DNA of 37,400 nucleotides from Verrucomicrobiota bacterium (lineage in GTDB: Bacteria; Chlamydiota; Chlamydiia; Chlamydiales; Rhabdochlamydiaceae): assembly GCA_018239725.1 (NCBI GenBank), contig JAFEGU010000381.1:1-37400 (forward strand), read 5' to 3'. Within the stretch, counting starts at the first letter, position 1, and each line of letters starts with the position of its first letter. Below, piece by piece: positions 23,481 through 31,340 of the stretch. A model generated the notes under the pieces. The model worked only from the letters and a program-made list of their open reading frames with translations. It was not told where the DNA came from and ran no database searches. The translations under genes and the position numbers were made by a program.

Positions 23481-23541
23481 GGTGTCTATAACTCATGTTT
23501 TCGCATAAAAGTGATTTATAAACTGGGTGTCTATAACTCAT
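23481..23541 (+). repeat. 16-bp direct repeat pair in the kinase-cluster gap
   Basis: GGTGTCTATAACTCAT occurs at 23481-23496 and again at 23526-23541, with starts 45 bp apart. A partial inverted copy (ATGAGTTTTAG, one mismatch in 11) begins at 23462. The region lies between paralogues 2 and 3 and could hold operator sites or remnants of an excised element. Confidence 0.7.
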
Positions 23542-23563
23542 CAATGCTGTAAAATGCTTATCA

Positions 23564-24457
23564 TTAGGTGCTTATGGTTTCGCTAGGAGAAAGCTGTTCG
23601 TTGAGGGTCTCTTCGAGAAAAAGGCAGAGGCTAGGGGAGTGCTCTTCCAGCCAATGTTTAAGGCTATTGGTCGCTTTAAGGACCTCGGGTCTATAGTGGG
23701 CCCGATCAGCGATCTGAGGGTCCTTGGAAAAGGGGCCAACGTCGATTTGGACCGGCTTTCCATCGATAAAACCATAGTTGGTTCGGATGAGGGGATCGTT
23801 GTCGGCGATCCCTTTTTCATACTTAGTAATGAAGAGGTGGACGAGAGAGGAGATCGCCTGCTTGGCTTCATCGATATTGCCCTTTTTGATGTAGTTTAGC
23901 AGGGTCGGGTAGACCATACTAGCCCGCTTTTGGATGATAAAGCCATGTTCGTTGGGATCGATCGTATGGCAGATGTGGAGGGGATCGATGATCGTCAGCT
24001 CTCTGGGAAGGTCGGAGGTGCGGTTGAGGTGGCAAAAGACCAGGGCGGCCTCGTTGTGCAGTTCCTCTTCTGCAATTTGATAGCTGGAAAATGTCCTTAA
24101 GAGTTTTGCATGGAAGTAGTCATAGCGCTCTTGAGCCCAGGCACCGATCCAAGGAAGATGGGAGAGGAAGCTGTATGTGTGCATATTGCGCTGGTAGCGG
24201 TTATTGAAGACCTTGATCACATATTTTCCATCTTCAGAACCAAATACAAAGCTTTGCAGTCCTCTGCTAAGATAATGGTATCTCTGGCCAAGAAGTTCTG
24301 TAGAGGGGAGGTCCGATGCAGTCCATTTTCTTTCTTCGCAGAGGTTGCCGGTAATTTTCGAAATGCGGAAGCCATGGGTCTGGTGGTGGGTGAACCGGGC
24401 AACGCCGATTAAGCAGGCGCACAAAAGAACGAGTTTTAGAAGTGGTTTAATTCTCAT
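23564..24457 (-). CDS. Membrane-anchored kinase-like protein, paralogue 3 (297 aa)
   Basis: Start chosen at 24457 because this ATG gives the family's short basic and hydrophobic N-terminus (MRIKPLLKLVLLCACLIGVA) and overlaps the previous gene's end by 11 bp. Tag: HQTHGFRISKITGN. Core: YHYLSRGLQSFVFGSEDG, Lys in YVIKVF, EEELHNEAALVFCHLNRT where the helix Glu would lie, FIIQKRASMVYPTL, then KYEKGIADNDPLIRTNYGFI and IDVGPF. The Cys before the Gln/Glu-Lys of the loop is replaced by Tyr in this copy (KYEKG rather than RCQKG). Asp, Asn and the DxG motif are kept, so activity is not excluded. The helix segment is the least conserved of the six. Confidence 0.8.
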   Translation of the reverse strand: MRIKPLLKLVLLCACLIGVARFTHHQTHGFRISKITGNLCEERKWTASDLPSTELLGQRYHYLSRGLQSFVFGSEDGKYVIKVFNNRYQRNMHTYSFLSHLPWIGAWAQERYDYFHAKLLRTFSSYQIAEEELHNEAALVFCHLNRTSDLPRELTIIDPLHICHTIDPNEHGFIIQKRASMVYPTLLNYIKKGNIDEAKQAISSLVHLFITKYEKGIADNDPLIRTNYGFIDGKPVQIDVGPFSKDPQIADRAHYRPEVLKATNSLKHWLEEHSPSLCLFLEETLNEQLSPSETIST

Positions 24458-25358
24458 CGAGCTTTTCCATTTCTTCTTCAAAGATGGGAAGCAGGGCTGG
24501 GTAGTTTTCAGAGATCCAACCTTTGAAACGTTCAGTGATGAGCGATAAGTCGTGCATATAGATTTGAGGGTCTGCTCGCTTGGCATCAGGTTTGAAACGT
24601 CCAACATCGATGAAGATCGCTTCTGTTCCGATGAGCCCCACATTGCAATGGATCCGAGGGTCTTCATCAAAGATCCCTTTTTGACAACGTGAAACAATCA
24701 GATTGAAGATCGAGTGGAGGGATTTCCTTGCGCTTTCGAAGTTTCCTGTTTTCATCATCTGCGCAATCGTTGGATAGACGAGCTGGGCCTTCTTTTGGAG
24801 GATGAACTCAGTCTGGTCGAGATCGATCTGGTGGGAGATTTGGATCTTGTCGGTAATCGATAGGCTTTGATGGATGTCCGATGTCTTGTTCAGGTGGACT
24901 GCGATGAGGCCCGATTCTTCTTTTAATGAGTCGTATGCAAGCTTATAGCTGTTGAAGTCTCTGTAGTGCTTGCTGAGCATCCGCTGATGGATTTTGCGGC
25001 ATTTAGACCGCAATGGTTCTGGCAGTGGAAGAGAAAAGAGCCACGCTTGAGGTTTGCGCAGACGGTGCTTGAAGAACTTGATGACGTATTGTCCATCTTC
25101 CGATTCAAAAGCAAAGCACTGTCCTCCAAAGCCAAGATACTTGTACTTTTGAGAGATAGCTTTTTTAAAATCCATTTGATCGGATGTAGTCATTGAGCCG
25201 GTATCCCATTGGGGATCGGAAGGGAAGGCCGACTGGAGGCGCGATACGGAAAAACCATCCGTTTGTTTGAAGCAAAAATCGGGAACGAACTCGACGACGG
25301 CGATGGCTACGCTAATTTGAAAGAGGATGATTCCTAATTTTTTCAAAGATCGGTTCAT
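24447..25358 (-). CDS. Membrane-anchored kinase-like protein, paralogue 4 (303 aa)
   Basis: The start at 25358 overlaps the stop of paralogue 5 by four bases (ATGA). N-terminal anchor: MNRSLKKLGIILFQISVAIA. Tag: KQTDGFSVSRLQ. Core: YKYLGFGGQCFAFESEDG, Lys in YVIKFFK, DSLKEESGLIAVHLN, FILQKKAQLVYPTIA, RCQKGIFDEDPRIHCNVG, and IDVGRF. The Gly-rich first loop (GFGGQ) is closest to a kinase glycine loop in this copy and in paralogue 5. The anchor leaves no clear cleavage site, so a tethered protein facing the periplasm is the best reading. Its last 11 bp overlap paralogue 3. Confidence 0.82.
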   Translation of the reverse strand: MNRSLKKLGIILFQISVAIAVVEFVPDFCFKQTDGFSVSRLQSAFPSDPQWDTGSMTTSDQMDFKKAISQKYKYLGFGGQCFAFESEDGQYVIKFFKHRLRKPQAWLFSLPLPEPLRSKCRKIHQRMLSKHYRDFNSYKLAYDSLKEESGLIAVHLNKTSDIHQSLSITDKIQISHQIDLDQTEFILQKKAQLVYPTIAQMMKTGNFESARKSLHSIFNLIVSRCQKGIFDEDPRIHCNVGLIGTEAIFIDVGRFKPDAKRADPQIYMHDLSLITERFKGWISENYPALLPIFEEEMEKLDEN

Positions 25359-26272
25359 AAGCCTTCGATTGCCTTTGCCACCGCTGCATCGCAGTAGCTG
25401 GCAAGATCGGGATCTTGGTTCATGAGCCACGCTTTAAATGGCGTTGTAACTCGGATGAGCTCCGATGCGCACATCTCTTTGGACTTCATCTTTTCATTGG
25501 CAATGAACCTTCCTACATCGATTTTGATCACTCTGTCGTTCAATAGGCCGCAATTGGTCCTTACGTTGGGATCCCAGTCCTCATACCCTTTTTGGCAGCG
25601 GTAGACAATGAGATTAACAATTTGATCGATGATCTGCTGAGAGCGGTTTTTGTTCTTCTCATCGATCAGCCGCGTCAGCGTCGGGTAGATCATATCGGCG
25701 CGTCTTTGAAGGATGAAGTCGAACTTATCGAGATCAAGGCGGTGTTCGATGTTGAGAAGATCGATGATGGTCAGCGTTTTGTTCAAGTCCTGGGTTTGGT
25801 TCAAGTGGACATAGAGCAAACCCGAGATCTCCGGCAAATCTTCATAAGCGGTCTTGTAGCTGAAGAAGTCCCTCTCGATCTTATCGAGACGTTTCAACCG
25901 TTTTTTCTCTTTGTAGCGGTTGAAAACGTAAGGGATCGGAATAAAGTGGTGCCAAAGGGGGATCTTGTAGACACGCTGCTTGAAGAACTTGATCACATAT
26001 TGCCCGTCTTCGCTAAAAAAGGCATAGCACTGCCCCCCTTTTCCAAAGTAGCGGTATTTCTGCGATAGGGCGGTTTCCATTTCCTTCTTTTCATCGGAGG
26101 AGAGGGGATGGGTCTGCCATTTAGGTTCGAACGGCCTGTTCGAAGAGATGGCCCCGATAGTAAAGGTATCTGTCCTTTTTTCGCAAAAATGGGCTACGGG
26201 GTAGTAGAGCGCAGCAATGGCAAGAGCTGTGAGGATGGGATAAGCAAAGCGTTTTCGAGATTTATTGGTCAT
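25355..26272 (-). CDS. Membrane-anchored kinase-like protein, paralogue 5 (305 aa)
   Basis: N-terminus MTNKSRKRFAYPILTALAIA is strongly basic, then hydrophobic. Tag: KRTDTFTIGAISSNR, nearly identical to that of the distant paralogue 1 at 7638. Core: YRYFGKGGQCYAFFSEDG, Lys in YVIKFFK, EDLPEISGLLYVHLN, FILQRRADMIYPTLTRL, RCQKGYEDWDPNVRTNCGLL, and IDVGRF. In this copy the helix region has a Pro and only one acidic residue near the expected Glu. Overlaps paralogue 6 upstream by 11 bp and paralogue 4 downstream by 4 bp. These overlaps make the four genes a tight, translationally coupled set. Confidence 0.83.
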   Translation of the reverse strand: MTNKSRKRFAYPILTALAIAALYYPVAHFCEKRTDTFTIGAISSNRPFEPKWQTHPLSSDEKKEMETALSQKYRYFGKGGQCYAFFSEDGQYVIKFFKQRVYKIPLWHHFIPIPYVFNRYKEKKRLKRLDKIERDFFSYKTAYEDLPEISGLLYVHLNQTQDLNKTLTIIDLLNIEHRLDLDKFDFILQRRADMIYPTLTRLIDEKNKNRSQQIIDQIVNLIVYRCQKGYEDWDPNVRTNCGLLNDRVIKIDVGRFIANEKMKSKEMCASELIRVTTPFKAWLMNQDPDLASYCDAAVAKAIEGL

Positions 26273-27182
26273 GGCTGGGTGGGATTTGGGCTATGGTCGA
26301 TTCAAGATGGCCCGATAGTTCGGGGTAGCGAGATCTTAGCCATTGGTTGAGGTTGTCGGTGATCCGGATGATCTCATCGCGGTCGACCATCCGTTCTTGC
26401 AGATTGCCGTTTTCAATGCGGAACCTGCCGACATCGATCTGAAGGGGAGTGTGCCCGATGAACCCGAAGTTAGTGTTGAGGTCGGGGTCTTTGTCATGGA
26501 TCCCTTTTTGACAGCGTAAGCACAAAAGGGAGACTAGCTGGGAAAGGGCGTCCTTAGCATTTTCCAGTCCTTCTGATTCGACCATTCTAGCTAGGGCAGG
26601 ATAGACAAGTTCAGCGCGTCTTTGAACCAGGAACTCCATTTGATCGAGAGCCACCTCGTGCTTGATCCCGATCTTGTCATAAAAAGTGAGTGTTTGTTTC
26701 AAGTAATCGGTCTTATTGAGGTGCAGATAGACGATGCCCGTTTCCTCTTTTAACTCATCATAGGCGATTTTGTAGCTGGCAAAATCCTTGTGGAGCTCAT
26801 CTAATTTCTTGAGGATCTTCTCCATTTTGTAGGATTGGAGGAACCAGGGCCATCTCAGATGGGTGACCCAAAATGGGGGCTGCAAATGATAGATCCGAAA
26901 AAATTTAAGCACGTACTGTCCATCATCGGAAAGGAAGACGTACGACTGGGCCCCTTTTGCCAAATACCGGTAAGGCTGGCTTAAAATTTTAGAGAGGCCT
27001 TCTTGCTCTCCAGCATTTAAACGAGGCGTTTCCCATTCTGGATGAAAGGTGAGGTTCGAAGAGATCTTGTACCGGGAAAAACCGTCTGTCTGCTGATGGC
27101 AAAAGCGCTGCAGAAGGATCAGTCCTCCTGCGCAGGCTATCGCAACGGCAATTCGGCGTAGATTTTTTTTTTTAGGAATCAT
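26262..27182 (-). CDS. Membrane-anchored kinase-like protein, paralogue 6 (306 aa)
   Basis: First gene of the four-gene overlapping set. I chose the ATG at 27182 (MIPKKKNLRRIAVAIACAGG), which matches the paralogues' layout. A TTG 12 codons earlier is possible, and no good ribosome site marks either. Tag: HQQTDGFSRYKISSN. Core: YRYLAKGAQSYVFLSDDG, Lys in YVLKFFR, DELKEETGIVYLHLN, FLVQRRAELVYPALARM, RCQKGIHDKDPDLNTNFGFI, and IDVGRF. All proposed kinase positions are present. The 92-bp gap upstream, before the unrelated gene ending at 27275, must carry the promoter; it also holds a small GAGGCA...TGCCTC stem. Confidence 0.81.
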   Translation of the reverse strand: MIPKKKNLRRIAVAIACAGGLILLQRFCHQQTDGFSRYKISSNLTFHPEWETPRLNAGEQEGLSKILSQPYRYLAKGAQSYVFLSDDGQYVLKFFRIYHLQPPFWVTHLRWPWFLQSYKMEKILKKLDELHKDFASYKIAYDELKEETGIVYLHLNKTDYLKQTLTFYDKIGIKHEVALDQMEFLVQRRAELVYPALARMVESEGLENAKDALSQLVSLLCLRCQKGIHDKDPDLNTNFGFIGHTPLQIDVGRFRIENGNLQERMVDRDEIIRITDNLNQWLRSRYPELSGHLESTIAQIPPSHDQ

Positions 27183-27274
27183 GCGGACAATATTATTCGA
27201 CCGCAGCTTCCCTGTCAATCATTTGAGGCAATTTTGCAAGCTGCCTCGTTTGCCTTGTGCAACTTTTTTAACTT

Positions 27275-28045
27275 TTAGGCTTCAACGGCCACTTCTGGTG
27301 ATTGAGTGGAGGAAGATTTGGAGATTACAAGAGATGACTCCCTTGCAAGCTGTCTTCGTTTGCTTGCTGCTTGCATTTCGACGCTTTCGGGAAGGATTTT
27401 TCTTCCCTCTTTCCATCCGACTAATGTAACAGGCGCATCCTTGGTGCAAATGAAACCGCCTTCCGAAGGACTTCCTTTGGAAAGATAGCGAGTCTTGATT
27501 GCAAACGCTGCAACGAACTTATTTGTTCCGAACCCTTCTGCAATGTCTGGAAATGAGGTGAACTCAGGCAAACTCGTTTTTTCGCCAACTTGTTCGCGCG
27601 ACTCTTTTTCCGAAGGAGGAAGAGCTTCTTCGTTGGGCATTGTTGAAAAACAACCGTAAAGAGCAGCTCGAAGAAGCTGCCTCTCTCCGCAGCCTCTCCA
27701 AAGGATGACCATTTGTTGATCTGGGGAAAATTCCAGAGGAGGCGGAAGATGGAACGTGCGAGTTTTTAGTAGGATCTCTTTAGCATTTTTTTGCTGCTGC
27801 TCGGTCTCTAAGCCTTGGATTACAATAGAAATCTTTTCAGGGAGCACAGCAGGATCAAAAGCTGCAGATGGAGGAGATAAATACGACGACTGGTTTAGAG
27901 GTTTGTAAGGACTTCGGGCAATCGGTATGTAATTTCTCTGTTGCAAAGAGGACTTTGCAGAGGCCATTTTTTCAGCTTTTTTGCTTATGGGGGAGTCTGT
28001 ATTTTTTCCATCATCCATGGAAGGAGGGATCGCTGATAAGGACAT
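27275..28045 (-). CDS. Hypothetical protein (256 aa)
   Basis: Hydrophilic N-terminus rich in Ser, Lys and Pro (MSLSAIPPSMDDGKNTDSPI), no signal peptide or membrane helix. Residues 70-135 look folded (ISIVIQGLETEQQQKNAKEI, MVILWRGCGERQLLRAALYG). Residues 165-215 form a second ordered stretch (FVAAFAIKTRYLSKG, APVTLVGWKEGRKILPES), and the end is again polar with a basic patch (ASKRRQLARESS). Flexible ends around a compact middle are frequent in secreted effectors, but nothing here identifies one. I do not recognise a family. It is followed on the same strand, 92 bp later, by the kinase-like cluster and may or may not share its transcript. Confidence 0.75.
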   Translation of the reverse strand: MSLSAIPPSMDDGKNTDSPISKKAEKMASAKSSLQQRNYIPIARSPYKPLNQSSYLSPPSAAFDPAVLPEKISIVIQGLETEQQQKNAKEILLKTRTFHLPPPLEFSPDQQMVILWRGCGERQLLRAALYGCFSTMPNEEALPPSEKESREQVGEKTSLPEFTSFPDIAEGFGTNKFVAAFAIKTRYLSKGSPSEGGFICTKDAPVTLVGWKEGRKILPESVEMQAASKRRQLARESSLVISKSSSTQSPEVAVEA

Positions 28046-28229
28046 AAAAAACCTATTTTTTTAGTTTCGTTTCCTTATATTGTATTTCGGAGCTATTAAT
28101 TTATTATTAAGTTTTAATAAATTATTTTTGTTTTGTTTTAAGTTTGTGATAATTAGTTGTTTGGTTGTTTTTAAATAAATATTTATTAGTCGTTTTCATT
28201 GAGATGTTGTGTTACGCTCTTCAGCCTTT

Positions 28230-29288
28230 ATGGAAACACAGCTCAATTTACCCCATCTTTCAACAGCGCCTACCTGGTGTGATCAGGCGTGCAACCAGCT
28301 TGCCACTTGCTTGGAGAGCAAGGTGGTCAAGGTGTTTATGTCCGCTTTGGCTGGAGCAGTTGTCGCTCTAGCTGCTGCGATGGCTTTTTCCTGGACGGTC
28401 ACAATTTTGCCCGTCGTCTTGATTGCGGGAGCAGCAACCGGAACAGCAGCAAATCTTGTCTATGAATGGTGGAATCCCTCTAATACGGTCGAGGGATTTC
28501 AAGAACTTGAGGAGGTTGCAAATGTCTTTGAGAGAGTCCCGAGGGTCCTTCAAGCTGTTCGCGCCGTCGATAATTTCATCCGGTCCAATCCGATCCGATT
28601 GCAGCAAAGCTACGACTACCACAACTTTCACCATGAGCTCACCATCATCACGGAACAGGTAAGAAATCGCCCTGATCTTAGCAGTGTTTGGGAAGCTTTT
28701 CTTAACAGGATCGAAGGCACAGCGGTGCACCATCCCGATGGCAGAGCGATCACGCTGCATGTCGGGATGGAACGGGAACGTCTTGCAGGGCGAAATATTG
28801 AGGTGATCACCGATCGGCTGGACCCGGCGTCGCCGCATTTTGAAAGGGACTGCGCCCAGTTGTTTGGAATCGAAGATGAGTGCTTTGCAGGGAATACAAC
28901 AGCAAATCCCCAATGGCTGAGGGAGCAATGGCAGAATCCGCAAAATCAAGTCCATTTGGCAAGAAGAGGGGACACGCAGGAAATTTTGGGCTATGTCTGG
29001 GTGAGAGAAGTACAGGATGCGGAAGGGCATCCCGTATTGCATATTCCTAGCGTCGGTAGAAAAGCGGAAGCTTGCTCGCTAGGTGTTGCAAGCCGGATCT
29101 TCCAGCAGGTCTTTGCCCAGCCTTTAAACCGATTTAACTACGTCTATTTAGAAGTGCGGGAGAGCAACAGGGATGCGATCGTCCTTTATGATCGATTGGG
29201 ATTTAGGCAGGCAACGGTCTATCCCGGCTACTATACCTATCCTTTAGAAAATGCCCTTGTAATGACAAGGCCTTCCGTGATCATTTAA
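28230..29288 (+). CDS. Inc-like membrane hairpin fused to a GNAT acetyltransferase domain, copy 1 (352 aa)
   Basis: Starts METQLNLPHLS; an ATG seven codons earlier is less likely because copy 2 shares only this N-terminus. About 33 polar residues are followed by two hydrophobic helices joined by a very short turn: MSALAGAVVALAAAMAF, then VTILPVVLIAGAATGTAANL. This bilobed pattern marks chlamydial inclusion-membrane (Inc) proteins. A conserved middle follows (SYDYHNFHHELTIITEQV, GMERERLAGRNIEVITDRLD). The C-terminal 110 residues are a GNAT domain: EILGYVWVREVQDAEG, then SLGVASRIFQQVFAQPL, then the clear closing motif VYLEVRESNRDAIVLYDRLG. The acetyl-CoA loop lacks the usual second Gly. The likely topology puts the acetyltransferase on the host side of the inclusion membrane (inference). 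Confidence 0.82.
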   Translation: METQLNLPHLSTAPTWCDQACNQLATCLESKVVKVFMSALAGAVVALAAAMAFSWTVTILPVVLIAGAATGTAANLVYEWWNPSNTVEGFQELEEVANVFERVPRVLQAVRAVDNFIRSNPIRLQQSYDYHNFHHELTIITEQVRNRPDLSSVWEAFLNRIEGTAVHHPDGRAITLHVGMERERLAGRNIEVITDRLDPASPHFERDCAQLFGIEDECFAGNTTANPQWLREQWQNPQNQVHLARRGDTQEILGYVWVREVQDAEGHPVLHIPSVGRKAEACSLGVASRIFQQVFAQPLNRFNYVYLEVRESNRDAIVLYDRLGFRQATVYPGYYTYPLENALVMTRPSVII

Positions 29289-29418
29289 ACGCTCATCAAT
29301 CTAAAATTTTAATTCTATTTAGATTTATTTTTATTTAATTGCGCATTAATTGCGATTGATTAATTAATCGTTATTATTTTGTTATATTAGTTGGTTGTGT
29401 TATGATCTTGCCACTTTT

Positions 29419-30486
29419 ATGGAAACACAACTTAATTTACCACATCTTTCCCGGTCCCCTAGCTGGTGCGATCAAGTAAGCGTCCAGATCGATTCTTGCA
29501 TCAATACCAAGGTCTTTCGTGTTTTCTTTTCTGCGCTGGTCGGGTCGAACTTAGCAACGGCAGGGCTGCTGATCGCTGCTTTGAGTTTTCCTTTTTCTGT
29601 TACCCTTTTGCCGGTCGCGTTGATTGGCGGGGGCGTTGCAGGAGCTGCAGCGACGCTCTTTTACGAGTGGCTAATAAGCGGCACCACGGAAGAGTATGAA
29701 GAGCTCAGACAGATAGCTCATGCCTATGAAGGGACTCCTCGGATGATGGAAGCTCTCCATGCAGTCGACCAGTTCGTGAAAACGAACCCCGTCCAGCTTG
29801 AGCAAAGTTATGACTACCACAACTTTCACCATGAGCTGACAGTTATCACAGAACAAGTGAAAACGCGCGCAGATCTTAGAGGGATATGGGAGACCTTCCT
29901 TAACCGCCTTGAAGGGCGGACAATCTATCAACCCGACGGCAACACCACAACGTTGCATACGGGGATGGAGCGGGAAAGGCTTGCAGGGCGCAATTTCGAA
30001 GTGATCACAGAACGCCTTGATCCTGCCTCGCCTCATTTTAATCGAGAGACTGAGCAGGCATTTGCAATTGCCGAAGAGTGCTTTGCAGGCAATACCTCTT
30101 CACGCCGCGACGCCTTGCGTGCCGTATGGCGCAACCCGCACAATCAGATCCATCTAGCAAAGCGTCGAGATACTGGAGAAGTGTTGGGCTACGTGTGGGC
30201 AAGAGAAGAGCGCGATCAGCAAGGCCGTGAATTTTTGCATATCTGCAACGTCGCAAGAAAAGCAGAAGCCTGTTCGATCGGTGTGGCAAACCGACTTTTC
30301 CAGCAGGTCTTTGCCCAACCTTTGAACCGATTTAGTTCGGTATATTTAGAAGTGAGGGAGAGCAACCGAGATGCGATTGCCCTGTATACGCAATGGGGAT
30401 TCCGAAGCCAGCAGGTGCATACCAACTACTTTACCCATCCTCTGGAAAATGCCCATGTCATGACACGGGCTCCTGTTATTACTTGA
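29419..30486 (+). CDS. Inc-like membrane hairpin fused to a GNAT acetyltransferase domain, copy 2 (355 aa)
   Basis: Tandem duplicate of 28230-29288. The leader is also alike: both have GTTGTGTTA about 20-30 bp before METQLNLPHLS. Hydrophobic pair: LVGSNLATAGLLIAALSFPF, then VTLLPVALIGGGVAGAAATL. The middle SYDYHNFHHELTVITEQV is nearly unchanged. The GNAT part runs EVLGYVWAREERDQQG, SIGVANRLFQQVFAQPL, VYLEVRESNRDAIALYTQWG. The two copies differ most in the hydrophobic hairpin and least in the middle and GNAT parts, which suggests the enzyme portion is under selection. The stop overlaps the convergent secreted-protein gene by 8 bp. Confidence 0.82.
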   Translation: METQLNLPHLSRSPSWCDQVSVQIDSCINTKVFRVFFSALVGSNLATAGLLIAALSFPFSVTLLPVALIGGGVAGAAATLFYEWLISGTTEEYEELRQIAHAYEGTPRMMEALHAVDQFVKTNPVQLEQSYDYHNFHHELTVITEQVKTRADLRGIWETFLNRLEGRTIYQPDGNTTTLHTGMERERLAGRNFEVITERLDPASPHFNRETEQAFAIAEECFAGNTSSRRDALRAVWRNPHNQIHLAKRRDTGEVLGYVWAREERDQQGREFLHICNVARKAEACSIGVANRLFQQVFAQPLNRFSSVYLEVRESNRDAIALYTQWGFRSQQVHTNYFTHPLENAHVMTRAPVIT

Positions 30487-31315
30487 TAACGATCGTTCTT
30501 TGCACGTCGTTGAACATCCCGCCCACAGGTTTGTTCGTAGGATCGAGCAGTTCAAGGCGGATCCTGTGCATTCCTTTTTTTAACCCGAAGATATAATAAG
30601 GCTGCCAAGAGCTAATTGTCCTCTGAACGTTGTTGTCCATTGTCAGGCGCACCTTATAGCCATCTTTTGAAAGGCGGCAGTTGGTGACGTAGAAGTCGAG
30701 CAGGATCGGTTCTCCGTTGTTGTAGGAATATTCCCCTTGAGGTTCGTTGTATGTGAGGTAAGGCTGGGAGAGGTCGACCTGGGGGTTGTCCGCTTTTTTC
30801 TGATAATAGAACACACTTGCTGCAAAGCACCCATCATCTTTGAGGCTCTCATTGTAGGAACGGACTGGAAAAACCCGGATCACGTGCATCCCAGGCTGCA
30901 GCTTGAAAGGGATCGTAAAATCGGCCGTCTGGTCGAAGTACTCTTGGACATCATCCAAAGCATCGATCAGAGCCTCGTTAACCGCAAAGTAGGGTTGATT
31001 ATCGATGAAAATGTGCAGGGCCTGCCCTTCATTGTCGTTGTAGATCTCTTTTTTTCTGGGAAAATCGCTGTCTGTTCCCAATGAAAAACCGTCTAATCTA
31101 ATTTGCCCTTTGATAGTCCCTGCAGATTTCACTTCTCCATTTTGTGGAAATAGGATCTTTGTGACGACATGGTCGGGCTCTGGAGTCGGATCAACAGGAA
31201 CAATTCTTATATCTTTGGGATTTGGGATCTGTTCATTGAGCTCTGCGCAGAATCCGCTGTTAAGCGCAAGTGTGAACAAAATGGCAAACGCTGTCGTGGA
31301 AAAGAGTGAATTCAT
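30479..31315 (-). CDS. Secreted beta-rich hypothetical protein (278 aa)
   Basis: Signal peptide MNSLFSTTAFAILFTLALNS with likely cleavage near GFCA (about residue 24); the Cys is not in a proper lipobox. The mature part begins with a Pro-rich stretch, then TKILFPQNGEVKSAG. Two similar beta-sandwich-like halves follow. The first has ALHIFIDNQPYFAVNEA and LQPGMHVIRVFPVRSYNESL; the second has KVRLTMDNNVQRTISS and LKKGMHRIRLELLDPTNKPV. The repeated (G-M-H-x-I-R) strand suggests an internal duplication of an Ig-like fold. Probably periplasmic or outer-membrane attached. I do not know a function. Its upstream gap holds a large palindrome and a divergent phosphate transporter. Confidence 0.8.
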   Translation of the reverse strand: MNSLFSTTAFAILFTLALNSGFCAELNEQIPNPKDIRIVPVDPTPEPDHVVTKILFPQNGEVKSAGTIKGQIRLDGFSLGTDSDFPRKKEIYNDNEGQALHIFIDNQPYFAVNEALIDALDDVQEYFDQTADFTIPFKLQPGMHVIRVFPVRSYNESLKDDGCFAASVFYYQKKADNPQVDLSQPYLTYNEPQGEYSYNNGEPILLDFYVTNCRLSKDGYKVRLTMDNNVQRTISSWQPYYIFGLKKGMHRIRLELLDPTNKPVGGMFNDVQRTIVIK

Positions 31316-31340
31316 GGTGCAACCTCCGCATGTGTCATTG

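Noticed and set aside
23481-23541. CRISPR-like array
   Set aside because: Only two direct copies of 16 bp, no further repeats and no cas genes.
23564-24697. Paralogue 3 starting at 24697
   Set aside because: The additional 80 residues lie over the C-terminal coding part of paralogue 4 and are absent from all other paralogues.
28368-29042. Long minus-strand frame of 224 codons
   Set aside because: It lies wholly inside the first Inc-GNAT gene, lacks any known motif, and the sense frame has clear GNAT and membrane features matched by its tandem duplicate.
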